NCBI GenBank assembly: GCA_022570795.1
Contig: JAKUDP010000008.1
Location: 1,116,001-1,180,000 of the forward strand
Source: Sphaerulina vaccinii
Lineage: Eukaryota > Ascomycota > Dothideomycetes > Mycosphaerellales > Mycosphaerellaceae
DNA length: 64,000 nucleotides
Reading direction: 5' to 3'
The notes beneath the pieces are model-generated. The model had not been told where the DNA came from, ran no database searches, and saw nothing but the letters and a program-made list of their open reading frames with translations. Shown here one piece after another: positions 1 through 11,225 of this stretch. The first letter of the stretch is position 1. Each line of letters opens with the position of its first letter. Position numbers and translations under genes: made by a program.

Positions 1-2
1 CA

Positions 3-164
3 CCACAAGGTGGGATGCAATATCAGCAAGGATATCCTCCTCAAGGAAGCATGTATCCTCCTGGAGCAGATCAGAGAGGACATGGAGGTAGTGGAGCTGG
101 CGGATGTTGCGCGGGTATTATGGCGGCGCTAGCATGTTGCTGTTGTTTAGATGTGCTGTTCTAG
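3..164 (+). CDS. CYSTM-type cysteine-rich membrane-anchor protein (3' end only)
   Basis: Only the last 53 codons lie in the window; the 5' part is upstream. The visible tail is rich in Gly, Pro, Gln and Tyr, then ends in a Gly-Gly-Cys-Cys start, a short hydrophobic stretch (AGIMAALA) and a run of four cysteines just before Leu-Asp-Val-Leu-Phe and the TAG at 162-164. That layout is the cysteine-rich transmembrane module (CYSTM) of small tail-anchored eukaryotic proteins linked to stress tolerance. The family assignment rests on this C-terminal signature. Function in this organism is unknown. The reading frame is unbroken from base 3. Confidence 0.72.
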   Translation, partial: PQGGMQYQQGYPPQGSMYPPGADQRGHGGSGAGGCCAGIMAALACCCCLDVLF

Positions 165-3100
165 GAGAGCAGTTTGTTGTGTGAAGTGGGGAGGGAGAAC
201 ATAATTGAAAATTTGGAGAGGTTCGTAGACTGGACGGGGAGGATCGTAGACCGGATCGTAGACCGGAGGGAACAAGGACGGTACTGCTGAAAGGCAGGCG
301 CAAGAGTCTTTACTTGAGCTTGGAAGGCGTTAATACGTATTGCGAACTTCTGCGTGGAAGAGCGAGACAGCGTATATTTGAATAATGTGTTTGTTGAAGC
401 CGCTTCTTCTGGTGCGCAGTACTCGGACCACTTGACAGACTCTGGCCCCGCTGCTCTTGTGACATAGGCGTCACGCAGGTAGGCGGCCAATGGACCGAGT
501 GAGAGTGGGATTGGTAGACCACTCGCGCTGAATTGAAAGCTGCTTGGGCTTACTATCCTCTGACTGCTCGACCGCTCGCCGAATGCTGAAATGAGTTCTT
601 AGGGTTACCCGAAACCACTGGGACGACAGTGAGGTTGTCGTGTCGTCTTCCTCAACTCATCAATGGGCTCGAAATATCGAGGGATTAATGTGTGGGAGTT
701 TGTAGGACCTTCGAATGAAAGCGTGGCCTTCAGTGGTGGAGAATCCGAATTAACGAGATTCTGGAAATTGTGCCTTTTGTGGAAGATGTCCTTGAACTAG
801 TACCAATCTATCTCGATTTTTGATAACAGAGCACTGAAACGATCTAGAAAGAGGCGGATGAGTGATCAAGCATGCGTTCATCTGCTTTACCAATGGTCAC
901 ATCGCGTGCGCAGTGAAATAGTGTCGGAATCTGACCATATGTGAGAACAGAGCGACAGAAGTTAAAAACTTCGCAATGCTGGTATATGATTACATGAACT
1001 TGACAGGTCAGTGGCCAGCCTCTTCAACTCAGCCTCATGCCGCACAAGAACTGTTCACTGAGAACTCTCCCATACCCTTGGGCTAGACAGACTTTGGCCA
1101 TATGACGTCTCACCCTAGATTGGTTGACTTGAGGCAGCTCGATTGGCTTCGATGTCCTACTCATGCTGGGCTGGGCGCTACACGTGCTGTTTACCACCTG
1201 CATTGGGCCAGTCTACTGGGCGATGCGATGCTCACAAGGCATGCTATGTCTTTACACGTCATGCGATTCCCGTGAAGTTGCTCACATCTGCTGACATCGA
1301 TTTCTGGTAGTCTGAATCCACCATTGTATGTGGTCTTTGGAACACCTCCGTAGGGGCCGCATCAGACCCGATGAATGCAGCAGCACGATGTATTCTTGGG
1401 AGCCGTGTGCCAGGTGATCGTGGTCAACAGCAGGCGTGGTCCCTCGGTATGGCGCAAGCTATCTGATACTCCTCGTGGTAGTGAAGGGATTCGGAGTCCG
1501 GCAAGCGCGTAGCGCTCACGATTTCTTCGATATGCGCTAGAAGGCGGGGGTCCAGCAGCACGAGTCGTGAAGTCAAACGGTCGTTTGGTATGCATGTGGC
1601 TGACACGCAGTCTCAGTCTCAGTTTCCGGAACAGTCACGGTTTGAGGCTGTTCGGCAGAGCGAAGATGCTCGTCAGCCTATCATCCGAAAACGGACTTTT
1701 TTGAGATCAGTTCTGATGTGGCGATGTCGAGTGCGCAGTTCTTGGATCGAGCAGCTGGTCTGTTTCTAGAGGTGAGGTCGTTCTTGGACGTGGGATGGGA
1801 TCAGCCGCGTACCTGCCTTGTTCGCTTTTGCTTCTTTTGAGGCCTCCATCGACGAACGACACTTTTGCGACAACATGTACATTGCTCGCTAACCATGACT
1901 CAGCAGTTTGCGATAGTCGTTGATAGAACGTGGCGCATTCATCGACAAATCGAGAACGGACCATGACACTCACTACAATAAGGCTCTAACATCTCCAGCA
2001 CGGCACTAGAGAAGGATGCGCGGCGTCCAACGTCAGAGATGACATGAACGAGCTTTTCGTGACAGGCCGAACGAGATGTCATGAAATTGCGCATCGTGAC
2101 GATGGCACGCAGTCGACAGCGTGCGAACCTCTGAAGTCGTGCAGGCTGAAGATTCTGCGCGTCCGGATGCTGCGACATCAGAGCGAAAGCAATCGAGACT
2201 TATCAGTGTCGTGGCCTGCGCAGAATGCTTCGAAGTTCGACCATGGGCTTGCTGAATGGAGCCTGTCCTGCGTGTCGGATTGTTCAGCTTCTGCATCTCA
2301 GGTGCAGGCTTGGGATCAATGTGTTCCATCCTTCACCGTGCCGCGATCAGATATTAGATCCTTCGCCGAGATGTCAGCATCCAGCAGAATCGCTGCGATT
2401 CAAAATCTCGAACCACAGAGGTGACGTTCAGGGTCTTGGAACCAGAAGATCGGGATACCAGCGACAAGGTGGCAGAGCCGCAAGATCGTCGATGGTTCAC
2501 GCGGTGACGGCACTCGTGCGTCTCTTTTTGCAAGGAACAGCCTTTGACATCGCCAACAAAGGGTCGAATCGGGCAGACCATCAGGCATCGCAACATACAA
2601 TTCCGGAGCATTGGTGCGCCGAGTTGAGTTGTTCGAGTCTTCTGACCCATCATCTCTGCAGCTACAGCAATGTCGGCGGTAAGCGGCTACTGGCAAATCA
2701 GCATATACCTTTTGCAATTCGTGTCACCAGATCCAGGAGTGCTGTATTTGTATGCATCCTACAGGAATTTCTTGTAACATTGTGAGGCGTGCAGTAGAAA
2801 CACAAATGTTGTAGAAGTTCTGGACTGCTTACCGGCTTCTATATCGACGATCTGGATGCATATGCGGTCACGGAGTGCAGTCTGGAATCCCTGGCTGTGC
2901 GGCCAGTGTAACCGAATTTAGTGCATCCCTACAACGTCTCTCGATCTCTACAGCCATCTTGGCATTCAGACATGCTTCCAGATCGACTGCAACCAGACTG
3001 CATCGCGGCGCAGAATGCGCCTCGCTGCGATCCGCTCGATGCTGCGCGCCGACATCAGACTTTTGGGCTCAGAACGGCGATGCACACAAGAATCGACTAC

Positions 3101-3485
3101 GCTAGCTTTGGTTGACAGGCGCCGCAACGTTCCACGATGTGGCTGTCCGATGTCCTACCAGCCTGAGATGACTTGTGTGACGGAGCGCGATGAAAGGCAA
3201 ACATACTGACCTTTCTACCTGACTACGCACCAGTCGAGATTCACAATACGAGTGATACACCATAGGGTCTTGTCACACTGCAACAAGCTGGGTACCCACT
3301 TCCTACACACACCTGGTCCAACCTCTGCATATCCTGTATCGCTGTGACATCGGCACACCACCGGCACCGGGACTAAACGATTACTCTGAGAACAACTAGG
3401 CCACGGTATACACCAACAAGTGATCGAGCACGAACGCCATACCAAATGGACCCTAACATAACATAAGCCACCAACCTCACCACAT
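165..3485. other. 3.3 kb non-coding region upstream of frq
   Basis: No convincing gene. Open frames of up to 186 codons occur on both strands (for example 2225-2785 plus and 2033-2329 minus), but they overlap one another and have no recognisable domain or consistent protein-like composition. The nearest gene is frq at 3486. In Neurospora, frq has a very long regulated leader and distal light elements, so part of this stretch is probably frq promoter and 5' UTR. Only the paired GATNC motif at 3028-3048 stands out. Confidence 0.5.
3028..3048 (+). promoter_or_regulatory. Candidate White Collar (GATA-factor) light/clock element of frq
   Basis: Two imperfect direct repeats sit side by side: CGATCCGCT then CGATGCTGC. 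They are about 440 bp upstream of the frq start codon. The known clock-box and light-response elements of Neurospora frq are pairs of GATNC-containing imperfect repeats of similar form bound by the White Collar complex. The match is by eye and binding is inferred. GATC and CGAT words also occur elsewhere in this region, so chance cannot be excluded. Confidence 0.35.
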
Positions 3486-6400
3486 ATGGCTTCCAGGCTT
3501 CCGATGATTGTTATGACTCCGCCTGAGCAACCAAATAGAATACCCTCTGGACATCCTCGACGACCGCCAGCGCATCGATCTGTGTCGTTGAAGCATTCGC
3601 CACAAAGCCGAAAAAGTCCAAAGGAAAGCGACACCTCGAGCGACAACAGTGCTTCGAGGGCGACGGCTGGGAAGGAGAATGATAGCAATGGATCAAAGAA
3701 TAGTAGCGGTTCGAAGAAGAGCAACGGATCGCCTTCAAGCCTACAACCTCTGGGAAGGAACAGTTCGGGCGAGAGTAGCAATGCGGAGCAATGGTTTCAG
3801 GCGTCGAACAACGACGTACATGATACCAGCGCGTCTTTCGCAGATAATGATCCGCCATTCTTCAATCGCCATTCTTCATCTTCAGAGACTCCGCCAGATG
3901 CCCGCGAGCAATACCTGAGAAATCAGCTCAATCTACTAGGACCGAACAGTGGCTCGAACTCATTGCCGCTACGTACTGGACTACTCGGACTGGGAGGCAC
4001 AGATGGCAGTAGCACAGAGGACTTCCGTGGCGTCATCGACGACTTGACCATCGAGAACAAAGCTCTAAAGAGGAGGCTCAAGAAATATGAGAAGCTACAT
4101 GACTCTCACTTGAAGGACGAAAAGCTGTTCGAAGTTCGCATACATGGCCTCCCACCACACAAGAAACGCGAATTGGAAGAGACACTTCGGAGGTTTGCAT
4201 CGAATCTTGGGGAGGGAGGCTTTCCCATCTCGGGGTACGAATCTCTTCTTCCGTCTCTGACGACCCAGAAAACGGCTTCGTCGCAGACGCAAGTCTCCGA
4301 TTCAGCTTATGCTTCAATGTCTGGCCAAGGATCATCTGCACAATCTGGCGCCGAAGGTCGATCGAAACACAAGGCATCGACGAATGCGCTGAGGAAGCAG
4401 AATATACACACATACCTACACCACATCCCTGAAGGACTTCTTCCCCAAGCGAACCCAACTAACATGTCCGAGCGTGCCAAGAAGAAGATTGTTGTCCGAA
4501 GGCTAGAACAGATTTTCGCTGGGAAAGGTGCTGCAGCTGGGATTCACCAACACCCAATGCAGCAGCAAGAAGTGTCGCAATTGGCAGCGCGCGCCGACCG
4601 AGCTGCGGGCGAGGCTCAAGGACTTCATGCGCGGCAGGAGGGTACACGAGAAGCACGCATTATGTTGCGCGAGCAGAAAGATAATAGTAACGACAACACC
4701 GATTCGGCTCCAGACGATGATCTATCTAGCAGCAGGGCAGTAAAGAAGCGCTCGCAAGGTGGACTGATGAGCAAGACCTCCAGTGATACCGAACAACGAC
4801 CCACCCGGCCACTTGATCTTGATCCCCATCGCGCTCAGGTACCGACCGATAACATCGAATATATGCGCCATCTGGGCTTTTCACCACCGAATCCTGAGAC
4901 TGAGGAGGTAGGCGAGGGTCACGGATGGGTGTACCTGAACCTGCTCATCAACCTTGCACAACTCCATACCTTCAGCGTCACCCTAGACTTCGTAAGGAAG
5001 GCTCTAGATGAGTTCAGTTCGAAGTTCGAGATCTCCAACGACGGCCGAAAGGTGCGCTGGCGAGGAGGCTCGTCTGTGACACGATCGAGCAGCAGTGGTG
5101 ATGGATCCTCGAAAGGAGTCAATACTCCTGATGGACAAAGTCCACGCAAGCGACCGAAGCTGGTGCATCGCACTAGCGACAAATCGGGGTCGTCCAGCTT
5201 GCAACAGACTGGTGGCATGTCTCGCAGAACGCCGGATAACAGGCTCGGGTACACACCGCTCTTCTTTCACAGGGATAGCACCGATGATGGAGGCAGTTCA
5301 TCCGAAGAAGAAGACGATGATGGTTCATCAACGTACCCTTTGATGATGGCGGGCGACTCAACCGAGATGACGAGCTCAGGACGACACACCACTGCTCCCA
5401 GGAAGCGCAAAGCAGCCAATGACGGACCGATCATATTCTACAATAATGCTAGATTCTGCACAGATCTGAGTGGCGATCGCAAGGCAAATGGCAATGCAAA
5501 TGCACCACCGTATACGCCTGCGATCAGCGAGCCTGTGGGCAAGCCGTATGTGACAACGCCAGTCAGGAACGCTGAGAAGCGAGGTCCTTTGGCCGACGCT
5601 TTCCAACTGCCAGAGCCTATGGACCTCAGCGACAATCCCATCCCGGAGGCACTGGAACTGAATTTCCCACCAACTTCTCCCATGTCTGATGCAAGCAAGG
5701 GCAGCTTCGAGCCTATGGATCTGCCTGTGACTGGCATTGGCGGCGTGTGGCCAGCAGACAACTTTGCCATCGCTGTAGAAAGTCGACATGCTCGAGTCGA
5801 GCAAGCGCAGCCTCCTCTAGCAGCGCTTCGCAAGCAGCGGAAGTCGTTCCCAGCCAAGATAGCTTCCATGCTCGATGAACGCCGCCAAACGCGTCAGCCG
5901 TGCGGTGCTGTTCATAATACCGTCACTGCGACAGAGAGGCGCAACATGATGCCATCCGAGCTTCCAGCAGCCATTTGCTATATGCCGTATGGCGAAGACT
6001 CTACTGGGGACGATACTTCTGATGTGGACGACGAGATGTCAATCGCACCCGAATCGCCTGGCGCGTTGCATCCTGCTGCAGCGCCTCAGCCTGTTGAGCT
6101 TCACTATGCATCTTCAGAACATGAGGACGATGATAGCGATGTCGAATCAGACAGTTCTCTCGATTTGCTTGCAGCCGCTCGTCAGATCGACCCTGAGGCC
6201 ATCAGACAACAGGAAAGGGAGTATGACGCGCAATACGCGGATCGCCTTGCCGAAGAGATTCCGGCAGGGAGCAGCGCAGCAACTGCGGGTGGCGGGTCAG
6301 GTTTCGCCAGCCCAAAGGAGTCGATGAATCGCGAGGATTATGAGAAGGCCGTGAGAGCCTCACGCAACAGGCGGCAAGCCGCTGCTGCCATGAAACAATC

Positions 6401-6488
6401 GGAGAGCATGATGGCCCTCGATCCCTCTGAGCCACTGTCTGACGGCGACGAGGGCGAGGATGAAGAGATGGAAGATGATACGAATTAG
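3486..6488 (+). CDS. frq: FREQUENCY circadian clock protein (FRQ)
   Basis: Central negative element of the fungal circadian oscillator. With FRH and casein kinase 1 it inhibits the White Collar complex. The single exon encodes 1000 aa, close to Neurospora FRQ (989 aa). Visible parts: a disordered Ser/Pro-rich N-terminus; a coiled-coil at about 179-240 starting FRGVIDDLTIENK; a conserved basic segment KKKIVVRRLEQIF near 332-344; the conserved block around RHLGFSPPNP (461-470) and WVYLNLLINLAQLH (481-494); a basic nuclear-signal-like PRKRPKL near 553-559; an acidic Ser/Glu/Asp PEST-like stretch near 595-615; and the FRH-contact-like FYNNARFCTDLSGD at about 651-664. The C-terminus is strongly acidic. 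The start is the first Met of the frame after CACCACAT; a shorter form from an internal Met is possible, as in Neurospora. Open frames on the opposite strand are treated as shadows, though an antisense transcript cannot be ruled out. Confidence 0.95.
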   Translation: MASRLPMIVMTPPEQPNRIPSGHPRRPPAHRSVSLKHSPQSRKSPKESDTSSDNSASRATAGKENDSNGSKNSSGSKKSNGSPSSLQPLGRNSSGESSNAEQWFQASNNDVHDTSASFADNDPPFFNRHSSSSETPPDAREQYLRNQLNLLGPNSGSNSLPLRTGLLGLGGTDGSSTEDFRGVIDDLTIENKALKRRLKKYEKLHDSHLKDEKLFEVRIHGLPPHKKRELEETLRRFASNLGEGGFPISGYESLLPSLTTQKTASSQTQVSDSAYASMSGQGSSAQSGAEGRSKHKASTNALRKQNIHTYLHHIPEGLLPQANPTNMSERAKKKIVVRRLEQIFAGKGAAAGIHQHPMQQQEVSQLAARADRAAGEAQGLHARQEGTREARIMLREQKDNSNDNTDSAPDDDLSSSRAVKKRSQGGLMSKTSSDTEQRPTRPLDLDPHRAQVPTDNIEYMRHLGFSPPNPETEEVGEGHGWVYLNLLINLAQLHTFSVTLDFVRKALDEFSSKFEISNDGRKVRWRGGSSVTRSSSSGDGSSKGVNTPDGQSPRKRPKLVHRTSDKSGSSSLQQTGGMSRRTPDNRLGYTPLFFHRDSTDDGGSSSEEEDDDGSSTYPLMMAGDSTEMTSSGRHTTAPRKRKAANDGPIIFYNNARFCTDLSGDRKANGNANAPPYTPAISEPVGKPYVTTPVRNAEKRGPLADAFQLPEPMDLSDNPIPEALELNFPPTSPMSDASKGSFEPMDLPVTGIGGVWPADNFAIAVESRHARVEQAQPPLAALRKQRKSFPAKIASMLDERRQTRQPCGAVHNTVTATERRNMMPSELPAAICYMPYGEDSTGDDTSDVDDEMSIAPESPGALHPAAAPQPVELHYASSEHEDDDSDVESDSSLDLLAAARQIDPEAIRQQEREYDAQYADRLAEEIPAGSSAATAGGGSGFASPKESMNREDYEKAVRASRNRRQAAAAMKQSESMMALDPSEPLSDGDEGEDEEMEDDTN

Positions 6489-6888
6489 TATTCTTGTATA
6501 GTTGTCACTTTAGCGCAGATACTCCCAAGAGCAGAATCCATTTTTATGAACGATCAAGGTGTGGTCAGTGTGCGCACGAATGTTTATGTTCGCCTTCTCA
6601 ATGGGCCGGATCGAGGTTCCTTCCTAGCGTGACCCTGCTCTTGCTCTCAATCTAAGTTTGACGAACAGCACGTACATCTTCTTGACATCGCAACAGCGCA
6701 ACTCGCACAACTTTTATTCGCTCGCTAGATTTGGCTGCTCGTTCGTGTAGACAGTCAGCGCACTTTTCCACGACATCCGAGGACCTCAAGATCGCGTTCT
6801 GGGCTGAAGTCGCTGGAGATATCACTTCCGGCGTGGCGGATCACCTCTTCGCACGAGATTCGAGCGGAATTCTCAACACCTCAAACCA
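6489..6888. other. Intergenic: frq 3' flank and Zn2Cys6 gene promoter
   Basis: The 400 bp between the frq stop and the next start codon hold no supported gene. An open frame from 6731 overlaps the start of the regulator in another frame and lacks protein-like features. A pyrimidine-rich stretch lies near 6640-6720. Confidence 0.5.
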
Positions 6889-9223
6889 ATGGATCCGCAA
6901 CTGGCAGGCCTCGAAAACTACAACAATGACCCTATACCTCCGCAGCAGGAAGTGGACGAGTTTTTGAGGAAGAAGCGGAAAGCGCGAGAGCACAAAGCCT
7001 GCTACCCATGCCGTCAGCGAAAAGTCAAGTAAGTCGAGAACTGTCTCGCGTCGTAGATAGCGCCATCACCTCGAGACTGACAGACGATAGATGCGATCTT
7101 TCGCGGCCTTGTCAAACATGTCGCGACCGAGACCACCCGGAGCTATGTTCGTATCACCCTCCAAATAAAAGACAGAATGTAGAAGGGCATCCGCCTGCTG
7201 CCATCATGGGCGATGGCCACGCCGGTCCTTATCCACCTGGCCCTTCTGGACCCGGTTATGTCACTGTTGGCACTGCTCAGCTTGATATGATGTTTCGACA
7301 GCTGCACAGTCTCGAGAATTCCATTCAAGAATTGAGGCGTGAAGTACGACGAAATGCTGGGGATAACAATGGCATGCACGAAAGCGACGGCACCGAGAGC
7401 AGCACTGGCCTTCGCACTCAGACTCACACAGATCTGCACGGCCTACACACTAAGAATGAGTCAGGCGAGATTGTGCACCTTGGAGGTGGCTCTGTGCCCG
7501 CCATGCTCTATGCCCTAAGCCAAGGACAAACACCTGGTGCGCAAGAACAACAGCAATTGCAGGAGTTCCTCGGAAAGTCAGTGCTGCCTATGTTTGGACT
7601 CGACAACGAATCTGCAACATATCCGTTCGTCGACCTGTGGGGTCTGCCACACGGATCTTTACAACGTGCTCGCGAGCTTGCCAGAGCACTTCCAAACGAC
7701 AACCAGCTCATGACATTATTCGGAAGTTATCGCGATTTGGGCTACATTATATATCCAGGCATCGCGGACGTCAAGCAACTGGAGACGGACCTTACTGGAT
7801 TCCTGATCAGCCGGTCTTCATATCAAAATCCAGACGATGGTGTTACCGAGAACACAATATACGGCAAAAGCTTCTATTGGCTTGGCATGCTCTTCGCAGT
7901 GCTTGCGAGTGGTGCTCAGTGTAGTGCATTGACACGTAAGGAGCGAGAGCTCACGTCACAAGTATACGGTAGGGCCGACTATACGTTCGCACGAGAGAGG
8001 AGATATGCTAACAATGCCTAGTATGTTGCGGATTCGAGTGCTTGCGGTTTACAAACTTCTTGTCGCAGCCACACATTGAGAGCATACAAGCGCTGCTCAT
8101 AATTGGCAACGTGATGACCAACAATATGGTACGCCTTGTCCCAGTTGCGCCGTATCACGAGCGGCAAAGTCCTAACCTCGCGCAGAATGCGGGTACTGCG
8201 TGGTCGCTCCTAGGGTTGACCATCAGGCTCGCCCAAGGGCTTGGCTTGCACCAAGCATGCCCGCCACACATAACGCACGACGTCGTCCTACCACGATCTC
8301 GGGTATGGTGGGCTATAGTATGGCAGGACAGCCTCTTGTCCATCACATACGATCGCAACGCTTCGCTGGACGTGAACACCATGCCAATGCCACAAAACTT
8401 CGGACCCGTCAGCTCGTATCATGCATCGATGTATCGCATGTGTAAGGTGGGCTTAGACATCGTGCGCGATCGAGCCAGAACCTCGAGCTCGCGAGAACAC
8501 GTTGCGCGGATCCATCAACATCGCGAGGAAATCGCCAGCATCATGAGAGACTCCGTGGAGCACCTCCGAGACTCCCGTCAGTGCAAATCGAGCCAGGAGA
8601 CGCTGGAACACTGGGCGCTGTACTTACATACCAGCTACGCCATGTCCGAGCTTTGTCGCCCTGCGATTAGTCCACGAACCTCGAGCGAGCTGGTCAAGGC
8701 ATTCAAGCAGGTCTGCATCGAGAACCTGGTCAACACCGTGGAGGCATTCCTGGGACTAAATAACATCACTTTCTTCGCGCGTCAGTCGTGGGCTGCAGTG
8801 CATCGAGCACTGAGCTCCGCACTTCTCATCGGTATCCTGGGCGAGCACAGGACGAACGATCGAGCTCGCAAGCTCATTGCTCGATTTATCGCGTTGATGG
8901 GCGACATCACTTCTACTGTGGATCCCAGCGAGATATCTGCGCCCGTGCAACGCGGTGTCACAGCTCTTCGCAAACTTAACATCGAGGATGCGCGAACAGG
9001 AAGCTTCGGAGACGCTGCAACTCTTGCATCGCCGGCAGATGGAGGCGGTACTATGGTCGGTAGTGATGGCGTTCTCAAGATCGATCACAGCCAGATCTTC
9101 ACCCCAGCCAATTCTGAGAGCGCTGGCACTGGCGACGAAGAGAACTCCCCATACTCCGTGCTGAATAGCATTCTCTGGGGAAGTAACAATGGTGCAAGCC
9201 TCGGTGTAAACCAGCCCATGTGA
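6889..9223 (+). CDS. Zn(II)2Cys6 fungal transcription factor
   Basis: Predicted nuclear, DNA-binding regulator. Exons 6889-7028, 7091-7968, 8022-8128 and 8186-9223 join to 720 aa. The binuclear zinc cluster has all six cysteines (C38, C41, C48, C54, C57, C66); intron 1 (7029-7090, GTAAGT..ATAG, branch CTGAC) splits the codon just before C48, so the motif appears only after splicing. A short linker and a coiled region near QLHSLENSIQELRREV follow. The fungal-specific transcription factor middle homology domain spans roughly residues 250-480, with the conserved WSLLGLTIRLAQGLGLH segment formed across intron 3 (8129-8185), which is 57 bp and itself stop-free. Intron 2 is 7969-8021. Targets cannot be read from the sequence. 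The start at 6889 is the first in-frame ATG before the cluster. Confidence 0.88.
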
Positions 9224-10155
9224 ACATACAGACACGTTGTCGACGACAAGCAATGCAGCAATGGCCTTCAACTGAAACACACGCCGTCATTTAGACTGCG
9301 CGGTATTGAGTCCATTGTGCTGCTGATCTTAGCGAAGTCCAAGGGGTTTGTCGCAAATCTGTACCTGGCGTCGAAGGCTACCGCGTACCGGCTGGGACAA
9401 CACCATCCGGCGGCATTGTACCTCAGCGCCTTTCCGCTGCCAGTTCCTATCCCTTGAGAGTCACAAGCAGATTCTGCGCATGTCTCGTCGCTCCCAGACG
9501 TGATGTGGCGACTTTGTTCAGTATGGCGCTGTCTATGAGAATAAAAATATCAAAGTCACACATCGGCGAGAGCGAAGAGCTTTGTTTGGGCATCTGGAGT
9601 GCTAGAGAAAGTTCATCTCCTGCCAAATTTGGCTCATGCTAACCTGATATAGACTAGCCGCACCGGCTAGATCTCGTGTTTGTTTGAGAATCCGCCAGCG
9701 AAAATCTTGGCAAGAATATCCGACTCGGAGTTATAGACCAATCACATTCATCGCCACATATTGAATACGAAGAATAGCCATGGACGAACACCTACCTAAA
9801 CACTGACATCACAGGTACAATAATTTCCGGATACGGTACGAGTGCTGTTCCTGCAGTAGCGGCGTCAAACTGGCCTTACGAATCGCCGCAATGCTACAGT
9901 ATGGTTGTTTTGCTAGCACTGGATTCTGCTCGCCTTGACCTTACACTCGGATCCCTGCCCTCGTGTTGGAAAACTCTCCATCTTAGTCTCACGGCTCCTA
10001 AGATTGGCTTGCAAACGTGAAGGAGATCTGGCAGTACAAGTAGCCCTACGCTCCCCGGCTGTTCCATCCAGTATCACAACAGTTCCAAGCAACACCAAGA
10101 ACAACATAATAATAACCCGACCAACCACACTCACTCACACAAACACACACTCAAA
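9224..10155. other. Intergenic, nothing recognised
   Basis: Nothing supported: only short open frames of at most about 130 codons without domains. The last 100 bp become rich in CA dinucleotides (ACTCACTCACACAAACACAC) just before the wall-protein start, a common leader composition for highly expressed fungal genes. Confidence 0.5.
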
Positions 10156-11225
10156 ATGTACTCCGCCGCCCTCTTCGTTGCCCTCGCTGGCTCCGCCGTT
10201 GCCCAAGGCACATACGGCGCCGCAGCATGCCCTGCTGCAGGTGAGACCAGCTCTGATGGTCGCTACAGCTGCAAGTAAGTCGAGCATTAGAATGACAACC
10301 TCTTCATTGCAATCGTGCTGACAGTGCCCTCAGCCCAGCCCACTCCTACCCAGAGGGCCAGGTCTGCACTCTCTCCGATGGATGCTACTACCTCCGCACT
10401 GAGGCTCCTGGTGTGACCGCCACTCCATCCACGTCCGTCGTTGCCCCAACCTACGGCGCAACCTCCTCCGCTGCCAAGTCCTCTTCGTCTGCCGCAGCAT
10501 GCCCAGCACCAGGCACTACCGCCGCTGATGGACGTTACTCCTGCAACCCAGCACACTCCTACCCAACTGGCCAGGTCTGCTCTCTCGTTGACGGATGCTA
10601 CTACCTTCGCACCGAGACTCCAGGTGTCTACGCCACCCCATCTGCATCCGTCTCGGTCGACGTTCCAGTCTACCGCACCTCGACTTCATCTGCGCCATCG
10701 TCCTCCGCCTCATGCCCAGCACCCGGCTCGACCGACTCTCAGGGACGCTACTCTTGCAACCCAGCTCACGCATACCCTAACGGACAGACTTGCGAGCTTA
10801 CTTCAGGCTGCTACTTCTTGAAGTACCCATCCACATCGGTCTCCGTCGATGTCCCAGTCTACCGCACTACCACCGTCTCGGCCATCACCACCTACTGCCC
10901 ACAGCCAACCACCTTTGTGCACAGCGCTTCCACTTACGTTGTCACTAAGGCTACAACCCTCACCGTGCCATGCCCAGGCGGATGTGTTGTCACTTCAGTT
11001 GAATCAAAGACTGTCCCAGCCACCACTGCACCAGCAACCACTGCTCCAGGCACCACTGCTCCAGGCACTACCGCACCAGTCTACAAGACTGGCAGCACCA
11101 TGGTTCCATCTGCATCCAAGAACGGAACTGCCACCCACACCATCGCCACCTACACTGGTGCTGGTGCCATCGCCACTGGCGCCCCATTGGCTGCCATGGC
11201 CGCTCTTGGTGCTTTCTTCTTGTAG
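10156..11225 (+). CDS. GPI-anchored cell-wall protein with three Cys-rich repeats (CCG-6-like tail)
   Basis: Predicted secreted wall protein of 336 aa. Exon 1 is 10156-10274, exon 2 is 10334-11225, and the intron has GTAAGT, CTGAC and CAG signals. The N-terminus is a signal peptide (MYSAALFVALAGSAVAQ). Three copies of a ~45-residue unit follow, each with four cysteines and the core GRYSCNPAH.YP.GQ.C....GCY. Next is a segment beginning VSAITTYCPQPTTF and including YVVTKATTLTV, which resembles the shared motif of clock-controlled CCG-6-like wall proteins. A TTAP-type repeat tract and a hydrophobic end (PLAAMAALGAFFL) fit a GPI-attachment signal. The intron falls inside repeat 1 at the SCN codon, while repeats 2 and 3 have no intron there. 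The exact function is unknown; a structural wall or surface role is likely. Confidence 0.82.

Noticed and set aside
2225..2785. 186-codon plus-strand open frame upstream of frq
   Set aside because: No domain, mixed composition, and overlaps similar frames on the other strand.
3215..3858. Minus-strand open frames of 115 and 188 codons over the start of frq, possible antisense gene (qrf-like)
   Set aside because: They are mirror images of the Ser/Arg-rich frq coding frame and have no domain; an antisense non-coding transcript is possible but cannot be shown from sequence.
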